In this document: one piece after another, positions 37,557-50,640 of the stretch
Layout of the letters: every line of letters starts with the position of its first letter
Position numbering within the stretch: position 1 is the first letter of the stretch
DNA from: Rhyacichthys aspro
Lineage: Eukaryota; Chordata; Actinopteri; Gobiiformes; Rhyacichthyidae
Assembly (NCBI GenBank): GCA_036850595.1
Contig: CM072162.1
Span: 17,847,758-17,911,757 of the forward strand
Direction of reading: 5' to 3'
DNA: 64,000 nucleotides
The notes under the pieces: model-generated
What the model saw: only the letters and a program-made list of their open reading frames with translations
Told to the model about the DNA's origin: nothing
The model's database searches: none
Made by a program: the position numbers and the translations under genes

Positions 37557-40500
37557 TTATGCAACACAACACTGAATGAGTTTCTCAAGGGACCTTAGAG
37601 ACAGGAAAGAATGCATTATTAGTGCTTTTACAACATTTTTTAACAGGGCTATGTGCTGGTGATGTCAGATTTCAGCTGCTAAAGAAAGAAGAGGTCACAC
37701 ATTATAACCTGGGACTGTTGTAGCGCTCTAAACCAATAAGATCCACAAAATCTGGTGTAATACTACTTGTATCTTATTAATTGATGCACTGCAAACACCA
37801 GAAGTTGATCGACTACTTACATTTACTCAAAACCAGCCATTAGATGGTTATGTCTCATTATAAAGAGGCATTTTTATTTAGAGACAGGAAAAAGTCAGCT
37901 TCATCCTCTGTTTTGTATTGTCTTTATTTTTATTCCATATTTGAGATTGCTCGTGTCTTGGTGAAAATGTTTTAGCATCAATCTTTTCTTGAGCTCCACA
38001 TACTTGAGGCTAACCACTGACTTAAGTTTCTTGTAAACAGCCAATAAATTAAAGTTGCTTAAGCTCACACTGACAAACATGTACACAATTCAAAAATATT
38101 ACCTTAAATGAAAGCAAAGCAGTATTTTTTGTATTCATCAATGTTTTTCTCCTGGTTTGACAGTGAGCTTATGTGGAGCTGACAGGGACAGTCAGAGCGT
38201 GGTATGTGGCTCTTGGTTCATACAATAACTAGGTCTGTTTTAAGGTGGACCTTTAGCCAAAGTATGTGTCATCTCAAAATATTATTAGTCTTGGTTAATG
38301 GACATACTTAAATACGTTACTAAAAATCAAGAGTGGGAGTTGACCCTGGATTAGAGTCATATTTGAGCAGTGCTGCCTGACGTTACACATTCAGCCAATC
38401 ATTTATCCGAGAAAACAGTTTACAAAGTCGCTCTCTTCAGTTTAAACTCAACCTGTATTTAAGACTAACTCGTATCCTCAGAAATTAGGACACATTGACA
38501 GGCTAATTCTCCGAGAAGGGAACAGTGACGCTGGCTGGTAGCCATGTTGAATTCACTGTTTCTCTCCCACATTAGGCATGCTTCCCGTTGGTCCCAGAGC
38601 ACACACACAGACACACACACTGCTGGCACTGTCACCAGTCGTTAGTCTTGGTGGACGCTGTACATAGGCCTGGTGCCACTGCTGTGGTGGACCTCGTTCT
38701 GTCAAAACAAGCAGTTGGGGATTTTATTATGAGTTCACCGCTCCTAGACCCAGCGTGGCAGGGAGCGGACATTATTTTGCTGTATAATTGTGCTGCGGCT
38801 CATAACTCTTATTGAGTATGAGGTTTACTCTGACCGAGCACTGCTGCTGAAACGTCGTTCAGCCAAAGGTCAGACAGAAGAGGCCTGGGTTAAATCACAA
38901 AGATAGCTCTAATGCTCTCTCTAGACTATTTTAGGTTGTGTTGGTGCCAGGAGGGTGGGGTCTGTCACTGTGGAAAATGAATGCCCTGCCAAAAAATCTG
39001 CTAAAGAAGAGTGTGCTCCTGTACACAGAATTTTTGTCACAGTTTCTAAGGTCCTATTATGCTTTTTTCTACATATGAATATTGTTTTTTGATTTAACTC
39101 TACTAAAAGAGTGTTACATGTTTAACATTTCAAAAAGCTCATTTATTTTCAAGTACACTACACTTTTGAAAACAAGCTCCTCCTCCTCCTGTCCCAGTCA
39201 GCTCTGAGGGGTCTGTGGCCTCTCTGTGCAGTCAGTAGTTCTTCATGAGCTAATTCTTCACTTCAGTCCCAATATTAGATCACAATTTTTGCTGGTTAGT
39301 TGGGTCCAACTTGAAGGCAACTTGCTGTAATGTAACAAAAATCTAGTAAGATCAAGGCAGACTGTTTTCGAGGCAGGCGTTTGGACCACACTGCACGGAC
39401 GACTAACTCTGAGTGCATAATTGTAACTGTCCTGTGCAACAGCAGACTGGGCATGAGTTTTGTTTTGATCAGAAATGTGACACACTGACTCATAATCTCA
39501 GCTGTGTGTGATAAATCAATGATGAAGTTATAAGAGTTTCATTTGGCCAATACATCGTGAAAAACTGTCCAACTTCACAGCAGGTTTTTTTGTCGCCCAC
39601 TGCTGCAGCCCCTGTTCTCATTTACCATCCAGTCCATCTTAAACACCTATAGTTTTGAAAGGCCCACTGCAGAGCTTCAGGCCTTGGTTCTGCTCAAATG
39701 CTTTTCCATTTTGCAGAAAGCATTAAAATGTGTACCTGCAGGTAATGTCTGTGCTACAGTCTTTTATGAAAAATCGTGAAAATGCATGTGCATCTCCAGT
39801 GAGCTGTTAGAGCTAAATAAATGACCATCAGACTGCAGCTTTGTCTCTGTGGGACTTCCTAGACTTTTATATTCCAACAAGGGTCATATACTAACTTATT
39901 AAAGCAAAGAGAAGTGCAAAAAAGCAAAGTAGGTGACCTTTCCCAGTTCAACTTTTCCTCCTCTTATGTTCTCTAGTTTCCTCTCCACAAATCTAATGTG
40001 GCGACATGAAAATGCCAGTGGACCCACAGAGGAAAAAGGATGTGTCTGCGGGAAACAGTATCGGGGGGAATTAAAGCTGAAAATCAGAAAAAAGATGCCT
40101 GAGGTTTTCCCTTTTTCCAAACACTCTCAACCCAAACTCGCGTGTGGATTTGTGACAGAGAAATATGGAATAATCCTCTCCAGCTGTTTGCATCTTGAAA
40201 TGATACATGTTGCTTTCTAAGACCGTGTTTAGCAGAAGTAGCAGTTTTGCAGATTTTATCATTCGCTGTAGGAACACAATGGCTGCCAGAGTTAGATGCA
40301 TCACCGACCTGCATCCCGCATCATATCTTCTGCATGAATGAAATCCTGACTTTATGCTGCGTTTGAGAACACTGGTACGTGACGACTTCCTGTTTGTGAA
40401 TAAGAGCTGCATCTGTAGGCAGCAGCGGGCTGTTTGATGTCGATCTTTTTTCACCGAGTTAATCTTTCTACACTACATGCAAGCTTTGTTTAACAGAGGC

Positions 40501-42272
40501 CAGGGGCAGAATGTAAACAGCCTCTGCCCACACTGTTTAGTATGAGTGTGAGCGCACTATTTGCTTATGCTGGCCCTTGTTCGCGTAGGCTGCTTGTTTG
40601 GATTGGCTTCCCCATAAGGACAGTGAGAATTTACAAGTTTGTTTTTTTTATTCTGCCTTGCTCACTTTGTCCGTAATGTGACTGTTATTTGTTCCACTGT
40701 AATAAAAGTGTGTATCACCGCTGCGTGTTTGGACTCGCACACCCACCCCAGGCCCCCTGGACCAGCGGAAGCTCCCAGGCCAGAGGAAATGCTGGGCCCC
40801 ATTGTGAGCGAGCTCCCCCCGGATTAAGCGTATCGCACCCTAAATGCAGGCCCTTTCTCCTGGGGATTATCGGAGGGACAGGGGGGCGCCCACTCCCACT
40901 GAGGCCCTGTCACCCAGATTCAACACACCTTCGCTGTGTCGCTCCCTGGGCCCTCGCTCGGATACAGCACAAGCATTGTACCCCCAGAGACAATGCTAAA
41001 GTGATTAGCCTGAGTTATTAAGGGACCATGGAAAATGCATTTTGACATGGGGCTCCGGGCTGATCCAAGGAAATATTCACAAGCATCAGGTTTTGGTGAG
41101 TGAAGGTATTTGAGACGTGGTGACGATTAAAGCCATTAACCTCAGCTGATTAATTTGCTAAACTCTGATTTATCACCACCTCTTTGTGACATACTCAAAT
41201 GAAAGATGCCACATGAAAACTCATTGTGACACTGACACAAGTGGACATAAAGGGAACTGCAGTTGCTATAAAGACCACTTTATTGACTTTACTCTCCCTG
41301 CACTTGTGTTTTTAAAACAAAGCTGAACAATTAAGAAACATTTGCATCCGATGTTGCCATAATTAAAATACCACAGTGAAGTTGCTTTTATTTTATTATA
41401 CTTTGATTTTCACAAAAGGAAATTTGAGAACAGATAAGTTGATTTGCAAAGTAAAAGTTTGTCAAATTTAAGACAACTTACAGTTGCATATATTGTTTAC
41501 TATTGTTCAGCTCAAGGACCATACTGACCACATAAAAGGCCCTAGAGCTGACAGTATTGAACCAAAACACTTCAATGCATAGTTTAGTTTAAAAACTCTT
41601 TGAATTCACCAATATAGCAAAAAATGGTCATTTAAAGCTCCATAGAACCTAGTCAAAGGATTAGATTCATTATGTCCTGCTCTTACCACCGCCCAGTTTA
41701 GTACATTCATGAACTGAGTTGATTTTTAAACCTTCTTCATGGCTTTGTTCATGTCCCTGCAGGGCTACCGTAAGTGCTCTCAGGCTGTAGACAGGAGGAA
41801 TGTGAGCTGTGGAATAAGTGTTGCCACTAGATGTTGACGAAAACTACACAAGAACTGTCAGGCCATATTTTTCAAATATAAAGTGTCGGCTATAATTGTT
41901 CCCAGGCAGGACTCTGAACAAACCCGAACTTGAATTTCACTGAATGGCACATAAATGACTTCAAACGTGTGGAATAATGTTAAAAACAGATGTAAAAAAC
42001 ACCAGCTCAAACTGTATCATCCTTTAGTTATTCTCAGTGCTGGGTGAAGCAGGGCATGAATATAAACGAACTGCTGCTGCGTCGGCATGGCGACAGGGGC
42101 CATTACAGCCGGGAGGTAAATGTTGTCGTCATATAAAACCCTGCTATGTGTTAATGCCTCCCTCCCTTGGCCCACTCCCCTCACTCTGCCACATTAATGT
42201 CTCTCTTGTGTTTACCTCTGCAGCGTTTGGCCCCATTGTGTCCCCCCTTCGTCCTGGCACTGGCCTCGCTCC

Positions 42273-42274
42273 GT

Positions 42275-42308
<34 letters not shown>

Positions 42309-42327
42309 GTGTGTGTGTGAGTGTGTG
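42273..42327. repeat. (GT)n microsatellite with GTGA interruptions
   Basis: This is a run of GT dinucleotides of about 55 bases interrupted by three GTGA units. It is a simple-sequence repeat with no coding function. Confidence 0.95.
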
Positions 42328-45300
42328 CAGTCGTACATATTCCCACTGGCGTTCGAATACTAATGTGTCAGAGTGAATAAAGTGGAGGCTCCCAGGGCGG
42401 CGTTAGGAGTCATTCCTCCTCTCAATATGCTCTGTCTCTACTTTAGGGAGTCTAAATCTTCTCTGAACTCCACGGAGGAGACCCACCCCCACAAGAAGTG
42501 TTTAGTTACTTTATGAATGAATTGTTCTTGTAAGAAAGAGTTTGTTAAAATCTCTTCATTTGAGATCAACACTTCGGTTTCATAATGGACTACATTAATT
42601 ATGTTATTTTTATTTCAACACATCTGTGTAACCACGTGTGTTACTTTTATATTATTATTTTATATTATTTTTAACATTATTTATTTCTTACATTACATAA
42701 ACCATAGTTTCTATCTTTATCTATTTGTGCAGTATGTAACCCAGTACTTAGAGTTTATATAATACTCACTACATTTGATTCCTGTACTCAGCATTCAAGG
42801 GCATCAGGGCCACAAACAGTGGACAATTACTGAATGAAGATGCTAAAAGTAACTGCAAAAATACTTTTTAAAGAATCAAGAGTCAGAAAAGCATCTGAAT
42901 CCTCAACATGGCTCTGAAATCTGTGTCTAGTTCATAAATATTAGTTTGATATTTACCTGATGTTGGCGAGTTTTAAGTGCTCACATTCATTCTGGTTATA
43001 CTGGGAAATTCCCAAATTTGATGACGCTTTGACTTGTGATATTTTTATTTAAACAAGCCCCACTTTTAGTTTATTCCAGGTTTTGGTGACTGAACCCACT
43101 TCTGTTTCTGCTGAATGTGAGAAATATATTTTCCAGAGCTTCAGGTAAAGTTACAAACCCTAACTCCAAACTTCAGTCTGCTCCTGGCCAGCTTTTATTT
43201 GCAGGCCTCTAAATCTTGCCCCGTTCAATGCTGCTGTTGTTGTGGAGCAAGGAGAGCTTGGCATCGCCGACGGCAACCCACTGAGTCTGAAGGGGAGCTG
43301 GCCCCGGCAGCAGAACAGCAAACGTCTGTGTAATTAAGATTATAAAAACGCTGATATTTATTGCCCCGACCTCAGCGGGGTAAGAGAAGTCAAGGCAGCG
43401 ACCCGTCCAACGCTGTTTTTCTTCAGTTTGTCATTAACTGTGCTTTTAGACAGAGGTATTACAGTTTATATGGTTCCCTGTAAAGTTTGGAGGCAGGGTT
43501 TTACTGAAATTAATTTTGAATTTTATGCAACTTTCTATTACTACCTTCAGTGTGAATGCATTTAGTCAGAAAAATAAAAGTTTTACTGTATTTCCAACAA
43601 GAGGATAATGGCCTTAGTTGTTCATGTTTAGACCTGTATAAAGCCTGTAAATGATTTATATAATAAAACAGAAGTGGGTTGAGGAGCCAAAATCTTCAGA
43701 CATTCTCTAAAAATGAAAAAAATTAATAAAAAATGTTATACTTATACATACTTCATTATGAGAAACAATCTGTCCACTCTAATTGGTTCCTATTTAGAAG
43801 CACCGATACTTAAAAATAAAAATGAGCCAAGTTTACGTGAATAAACATCTAAATTATTATTATTACTGTGACTTGTGTGTCACATTGACCATGGACTTTC
43901 AAATAGCTATAGTCACTGAAAATGTTATGCAACCATCATTTTGGGACAAGCAGTGGATCGAACATAAAGTGACATGATTTATATTTGTCCAACGATGTAA
44001 CTACCCACTGCCAATGATAAGAAATTTATGAAGATGTTCAAGGAGCTGCTGTGTGTAAAAAGTTGCACAATCTAGTTGCAATTACAATATGTTTGGTTTA
44101 GGAGCCAATGGATTAAGAAAATAGTAAATAAGCCATGTATAAATGTTGTGAACAAAGCGAGCAGGACCCAACTATTGTTTTGTTTAAACTGAGAACCAAT
44201 TTTTCAGGCTCCAAACCAAGTTACTTTTTGTGTGAACTCTTCAATTTGTTCAAAATCAAGTTCAAAACTAAGAAGCAACACGGAGTCTGGCATCTGTGAA
44301 AGGAGTATTAGTATCAGTCATTAATCGACAAGCTATGATTATTAACCACCTCTTGTTTCCAGAAATAATAGGTGCTTAATTGTTGCCTCACTATGTTGAC
44401 ATCACAACACCAGACTAATCGCAACACAGACCAGTGGCAGATCATTTTTGGCCCTCCCCTCAGAGTCTTATACAGCTGTACATCATCACGGCCCGTTACT
44501 CTCCGTCTCCACAGTTAGAGGATCCTCCACACATGAGCAGCCATTCCTGATTAGCCACACATTTGAGAAATGTCAGAAATGTTTCATGCGGCTTGTCTGA
44601 GCTGAACTGGAGCAGAGACGTCCAGGCAGCGCTGATAAAGGCTGCAGGCCCCGGGAGTGAAGGGCCCGGAGGGGGGCCGCTGCATGCCGAGGGGCCGCTG
44701 TTTACTTTGGAGGATGATAGTTACAGTGTGATGGATGCAAGTGGGTCAGGACTGAGGAGCACTCACTGGTGATGAAGAAAATGTAGTTACCTGCAGCACT
44801 AAATGAGGAGTTAATGTAGGTTGGTTTGTTCTGTCTCTAAATTATGACTTATGTTCAATTCTACATGAGTTTGGGTCACTTCAGGGAACAATGCAACGCT
44901 GCTGAGCTTTTCCAAAGAAGATTCAATAGATTTTCTCTGCTTTCCTTGAGACAGTTTTTATGAACACTAAATTGAATGACTCCTCTTGAAGTGAATGATG
45001 CCAATGAACTCTGCTGAATGTAACCCCAGGACCACATCAAGATCTTTGGTAAATCAGTGTTTTAATTTAGTTATATTCCCAAAGTGGCCCATGTGGTAAT
45101 TGTCCCAAATATGACTTAGTAAATATAGATCACCATAAAGAGAAGAAATGAATGAGTAAAGCAAAAGTTAACCGCCTTTGCATGTGAGATCTGGCAAAGA
45201 TGGAGCACCCAAGAAGTAGAAATGAACATCTCTCTATCGCTATGGTAACCACCTTGACAACAAGCACCTCCCACCTTGACTCCCGTTTGATAAAGTTACA

Positions 45301-46342
45301 TAAACCTTTGTAAAACTTATTTCTATCTGTTTTTTTGGTGTGTTTGTTTGGGAGTCAAGATCAGAGACATTTCATGGTGAGTGTATAAACAATATAAATC
45401 TGAGGCTTTATTAATCATCTACCAACTTAACAGACAAAGGTCCCATAGTATGTAATCAAAATTAGTTAGCTTTAGCGACACCATTGTAGAAAGTGATGCT
45501 AACACGAGTGAAATAAGGAAGTACTAATATTAGTGGGATATTTTGGAGATGGTCTGACTCAGGAAACTGTGACAAACTGATGAGAAACATACTCTTTTTT
45601 TTATTAATTATTGTAATAAAGTAATGATAATATGTAAACAAAGCTAACGGCAAATGAGCATTCTGTTTAAATTCTCAAAATGAAGACAAGATTATGACTT
45701 TTGATATGGTCTATTATTACTTCTCATTCAAAAGACAATAAAATTAGAATTCTAGCTAGTAATAACTACAGAAACGGAGCCGGCCTTCACTTCTGCCTTA
45801 GTTTCCTAGTCAGCTCAGGTCCCATTGTCCATTACCTTATACTGTCTATTGAACCATCAGACCTCAAAACCGTCTCTTCCTTATTTATCAAAGTGTGTAT
45901 AACAAAGTGTATTCATCTTAACCTTATAAAATAGTGTGGCTGAGATAAATCCAACCTGCTTCTGTGATTTGTGGCTAAAACACGTTTCACAACTTACCAT
46001 TATAAATAAAGTAATTTAGTGCTAAAGAGATGCTCTACTTTACAAATCATTTTCCCCACACAAAAAGCCAACGTGTTTCTATGCCTCAGCACATAATCAT
46101 TTTAACATTTTTTTGTCCAAACACTACATGATATGACACTGAAATGATGACTCATATCTCAATTGTAAGATCTGTCAGAAATAATTGTAGCGTGATCTTA
46201 TTTCACACGACGTCCAAACCTGCACTGAACCCATGAGACCGCTGAGCCATTTGTAAAAACACTTAACTGAGTAAATATTTCTACTTCTGGCACAAAGAGC
46301 GGGCATGAACTGTCAGAGGCTGGCGCTGGGCGGAGGGAGGGA

Positions 46343-46370
46343 GGATGGAAGATGGAAGATGGAAGATGGA
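46343..46370. repeat. short GATGGAA tandem repeat
   Basis: Three to four copies of a 7-base unit GATGGAA sit in a purine-rich stretch with GGGAGG motifs on either side. Confidence 0.8.
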
Positions 46371-48808
46371 GGGAGGGTGCGGCTTTGGAGCTGCCACAGT
46401 TCGATGGATGAGGAGAGGTTCGGGGAAGTCAATGCAATTCTTTAAAGGGGAATAAAAAAAGTTGAGGTGAGTGTTTAGCAGGTCTGTCCAGAGATGCCTG
46501 GCTGTCAGTGTCTTGGCTTCATTTGAGGTTTGAAAGACAGATTATGGGGCATTTTAACCTTTATAAATGGAAACAGTGAAACAGCACATGATGCAGGGAC
46601 GGGAAAGTTACATCAGGGTCAGTCCGCGAAAGTGGTTCAGGTTTGTGTCCAAATTGGCTTTTCTTTTTGTGTTTTATTCATTACAACTTTTATACTTTAG
46701 AGGTAGATACAATAAGGACAGAATTTAGGAGAACTGTCCTCAGCCCAAGCCAATATATAATGTGTAATGTGTGCTTCTAAAATCCCATCTTTCTTTGTAG
46801 AGCAGATGGGCCAATAGTTGGGCAGATGGGACATCACCCATAGAAACCTGATGAGAATAAAATGTTAGCTGTAGCCACATCTATGCAGCTAGTAATTCTA
46901 ACAGACAACTTAAACTGGTGACTAAAGTTATAATATTTTGGACATTGCACCTTTAATACATATTCTTTTTCCTTTTCTCTAGAGCTCGTGTTTGGGAGCA
47001 TTTAGACTTCTGAGATGGCCTCTTCAAAATATTTTTCTCAACTAAAAGAGTGCCTTGTAAAACTCTATTTCAGAAGTTGTATGCATACATTCCAGCAGTT
47101 TTACAGACAATGCTTCTTACATTGTGGTTTATGGAGAAAAGCACTTTAATGTGGCTCTTATTTTGGGCAATTTAGCTGTTTCCATATGTTGGCACCACAT
47201 CAGAGGGGCAAGCCATAGCTGTTTATGAATAAATGTATGGTGTGACAACATATAAATCTTTTAAGGTTCACCTAAATGATGATGTCTGATTTGATCAAGA
47301 TCTTTTGGTAAAATCTAAAGGCAAACCCACAAAACCACATGTAGAAACTAGTTTTACGAATATGACATCAAAGGAAGATAAGTGATCATATGTGAGGATT
47401 GATTTTGGTGTTGAATAGTAAGGCCTACTGGATTACTGACGTGTTTATTGAAGTTGGTTCAGGTACTGACCACAGTCCGTTTGCAGAAGCCACACTTGTA
47501 TGAAATGCTGTTGGACAGTGAATGCATCACGTCTGGGTTTTGACTTTGCGGTGTCTACACGGCGCCGTAAATCCAACCAAATATGGAGCCAGTATTCAGA
47601 AGAAGGGAGCCTCACAGAGATAGAGGCAGAGATTGACTGATCCCAGAAATCCCTGGTGGCACGCTGCCTGCTCGTCCAGCCACCGCGGCCACTGGACCGG
47701 GGCCCGTCAGCGGCGCACTACATCACTGCTGGAGCTGTTGCGTGACGCTGCAGGCTTAAAGCGTTTTCTGCAGGTTTAATGCTGACTTTGCTGCTGCAAC
47801 ACTGAGGATTTACTGACCATTCCTTCATACCAGCATTGATCCACGTCAAAGTACGGCTTTTTCACTCGTAATGAAAAACAACATCCACTCAGCCACATAT
47901 AAAGAGCATCCAACAAAGAAAATGGGCCAAAGTGTCTTCTTGCAGGAGTCAGGTCAGTGCACGAAGCACAGAGCAAAAAGTTATTGGCTGAAGGGGATTT
48001 CTCAGAAAGTATCCCCCTCCACTGATTAGCAAGCCACAAATCCTGCTCTGGCCACTCGACTCTGCTGAATGAGCACAAAGTCAAGAACATGGCGGTCGAG
48101 AAGTAGACAGGAAAATGGAAGAAAGCAGTCGTCTGTACAAATTAAATACAGATCCAGTGTGTGATTTTTATGTCAGAAATGTGAAAAAAAAGGTAAGATG
48201 AAAAATGGAGAGAAATAAACATGGCTGGGCTGGCTGGCTCTCTTGTTTCATTTGGCCAATTGTACCATTATACAGCCCAGTCATTACCCAGGAATCTGCA
48301 AAGCAAACCTGGCCTTTCCTTCCTCTCTTTGCGTCTGCATTATACACCTCTCCTCTCGCAGCAGTGTCAAACTCAAACTGATAAAGGGCCACTCTAGAAA
48401 ATAAGTATGGTACATGAGCCTTATTAAACTTATGCTATTGTACCATGGGCTGTATTTTGGTTCAGTGGCAGTATTCTTCCACCAAACAAACCAAAACCAT
48501 GGCTCTCTCTGTCAAACAGTAAACCATACTTCAAATCTCCTGAAATATCATTCAAGCTCATATTTTGCTCCTTTTGTGTCTGTGAAGATTGTCCTTCATC
48601 CAGGTCATAGTGCACTGAAGTTTATTTATTTTTTTCCACAGGACAGTGCACAGTAATGAACTATATATTATTATGAGGTATCATCTTATACCTATTCTCC
48701 ATTTTAGTTTTAGTTAGTTTAGTTACTATCCCACATTTATTTGCTGTTTGGGTAAAAAAAAAAAAAAAACATAAATATGGGCCTTGGGTTTGTGCACTTG
48801 ACCGTGGT

Positions 48809-49120
48809 CTGTGGTTCCCAAACATTGGTTCAGGACCCAAAAGTTGGTTGTAAAAGATTTTATTTGGGTCACCAAAAAGTTAAAACTCCAAAAACAAAAG
48901 ACAAACAAAAAAACAAAAAAAACTAAAACAAAAAAACAGCAAAGCTACTGTCATAGGGCATTAAATTAACTATATGGGCTTTTAGAAATCTGTAATGATC
49001 CAAAGCATTAAACTGTAAAAAAGAATGGCATTCAGAAAACTAGACTAAAAATGACACTAAAACAGACCAGGAAATGGATCGCCATAGGCTTCCTTTAAAA
49101 AAAGTTTGGGAAATCCTTCT
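48809..49120. mobile_element. non-autonomous hAT-like MITE, about 310 bp
   Basis: The left end CTGTGGTTCCCAAAC (48809-48823) is followed by GGACCCAAAAGTTGG, the usual subterminal sequence of teleost hAT elements. The right end, AAAGTTTGGGAAATCC (49101-49116), is the approximate reverse complement of the left TIR. The interior is A-rich with no transposase. Terminal repeats are imperfect and no clean target-site duplication was found, so this looks like an old copy. Confidence 0.6.
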
Positions 49121-50280
49121 CTACATTATGCAGCTTATGTTCTGTATCTCTTTGTCTTTGTCCTAAAGTCTGATTCCTTCTATTTCATCGTCTCCCATCA
49201 ATAACCCCAAAGCCATTGCCATCGGCCTAAACCCACCAAAGCCCCTCATCTTTAGTTCTTTTACTTCACAGATTCAAATAAATACTACTGCGAACCTAGA
49301 TTTTAAGAGCACCACTTTGGAAAAGCATAAGAAAATGTCAGATTGGTGTTTACAAGACTCTGGCAGCCCACAGTGAAACATGAATAATATTATAACAAAA
49401 ACCAAATATGCAGCGCTGAAGAAAAGGAAATGTTTTAGTCTCTGGCCACTGTTATTAATATGATTCCTCATGAAACGGGTTCCTCTTTGGTGGGAAACGG
49501 CGAAGCCACATCTCTCTGCGGCCTCTGAGGTTTTACTGCTCGGTAAACAGAGCGGCGACGAAGACGGTCCACGCCACACATGTCGAGAACCGCGTGAATC
49601 AAAACCGTCTGTGCAGGAAAGCTGTGGAAACTCTGTGCCAGTTTCACCAAAGCCACAGGATACAGCTCAGAGAGAGAGACGAGGGGGCTGGAGAGGGGCT
49701 GAGGAGACAGTTTCGAGGGATATGAGTCCAGGAAACCAACCGGTGGGCCTCTGGACTTTTTGAAATATGACAGCAGCGAAATGGAGAGAGTCAGACTTCA
49801 TATCAAACCTTCTACTGTCTGTATTGCACTAATTATGTTCCTATTCATCTGCCAGAATTAAATGTCACTGTGTATTTCTACTAACAGTAGGCATGGATCC
49901 TGATGTGAGTATTCGTTAGTTTCATTTACAAGGCATCACTGAAGCATAGACATAGAAGTCGAAGAAGAATTGGCTGAACTTTGTTGAGTAAAATTAAATA
50001 AATTATCAACTTTTTTCACTAACCACTGTTACTGTCAACACTTTTATTTGTTCAAACACCACATGGCTGTTGGTAAAGTAAGTCTGGATGGTCCATGAGA
50101 AAGTCCAGCTGCAGGTTTGATGTCGGAAAGCTTTATCCTCCAGATGACATCCACCGTACACTCCACAAAAACATGGTTTACTGTGTGACCAATAGTTTCA
50201 GCGACAGAAGCTCCTAAGTCACCAGGGTTCAGCCACTGGACAGACAAGACTCACAGCTGACAGAAGAGACGAGGGCTTAC

Positions 50281-50347
50281 TTTGACCACTGCCTCGTCGT
50301 TCTTCTTTTGCTCTTCAGCCGTCACTTCTTGCTCCACTTGGTTCTCA
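50281..50347 (-). other. candidate exon on minus strand, unidentified
   Basis: On the minus strand a 67-nt segment is preceded by a pyrimidine-rich tract ending TTTTTTCCCACAG and followed by a GTAAGC donor. It encodes ENQVEQEVTAEEQKKNDEAV followed by VK, a charged, helix-prone sequence. A further open frame follows on the same strand (50044-50235). The gap between them, if an intron, would be only 45 nt, shorter than usual for vertebrates. I do not recognise the protein. It may be part of a gene, a pseudogene or chance. Confidence 0.25.
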
Positions 50348-50429
50348 CTGTGGGAAAAAAGTTCAAGGAGCGAGAAGAGCAACGGAAAGATTTGGAGGTG
50401 CAAGACGGACTCACAACAAGAAGGTCGTG

Positions 50430-50640
50430 GTCGTACAGGTGACTTGGTGAATCTAAATCGTCCCTAGTGAATGAATGTGAGAGTGAATGGCTGTCAGTCA
50501 ATGTATGTCTCTAAGTGTCAGCCTTGAGACTAAATGACCATTGTCCAGAGTGTCATCTGCTTCAGGCCAAAAGCTGCTGGGATAGGCTCCAGTCTCCTGC
50601 AACCCTGACAAAAACTGTAGAAAATAAATGAATTAATGAA
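50430..50640 (+). mobile_element. degraded retroposon tail of the teleost Rex3/RTE type
   Basis: It contains the ordered landmarks AATCGTCCCTAGTGAATG, GTGAATGGCTGTCAGT, CTCTAAGTGTCAGCC, GTCCAGAGTGTC and GCTGGGATAGGCTCCAG, ending AGAAAATAAATGAATTAATG. This is the familiar teleost repeat tail that normally ends in (GATG)n. I attribute it to Rex3/RTE-like elements from memory of that ending. No reverse transcriptase is visible. Confidence 0.65.

Larger units (their letters stand above)
37580..48800. other. intergenic DNA downstream of ate1, first part
   Basis: No coding exon was recognised. Visible items are a stretch at 39,040-39,260 starting GGTCCTATTATGC that resembles a teleost repeat family, GC-richer blocks at 40,700-41,060 and 43,190-43,420, a GT microsatellite at 42,273-42,327, very AT-rich DNA around 42,590-42,720, and a short GATGGAA repeat at 46,343-46,370. 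In human, FGFR2 follows ATE1 on the same strand; no fgfr2 exon is seen here. Confidence 0.5.

Noticed and set aside
42037..42363. Open frame across the GT microsatellite
   Set aside because: Part of it is a Val-Cys repeat encoded by the dinucleotide run; the rest is not protein-like.
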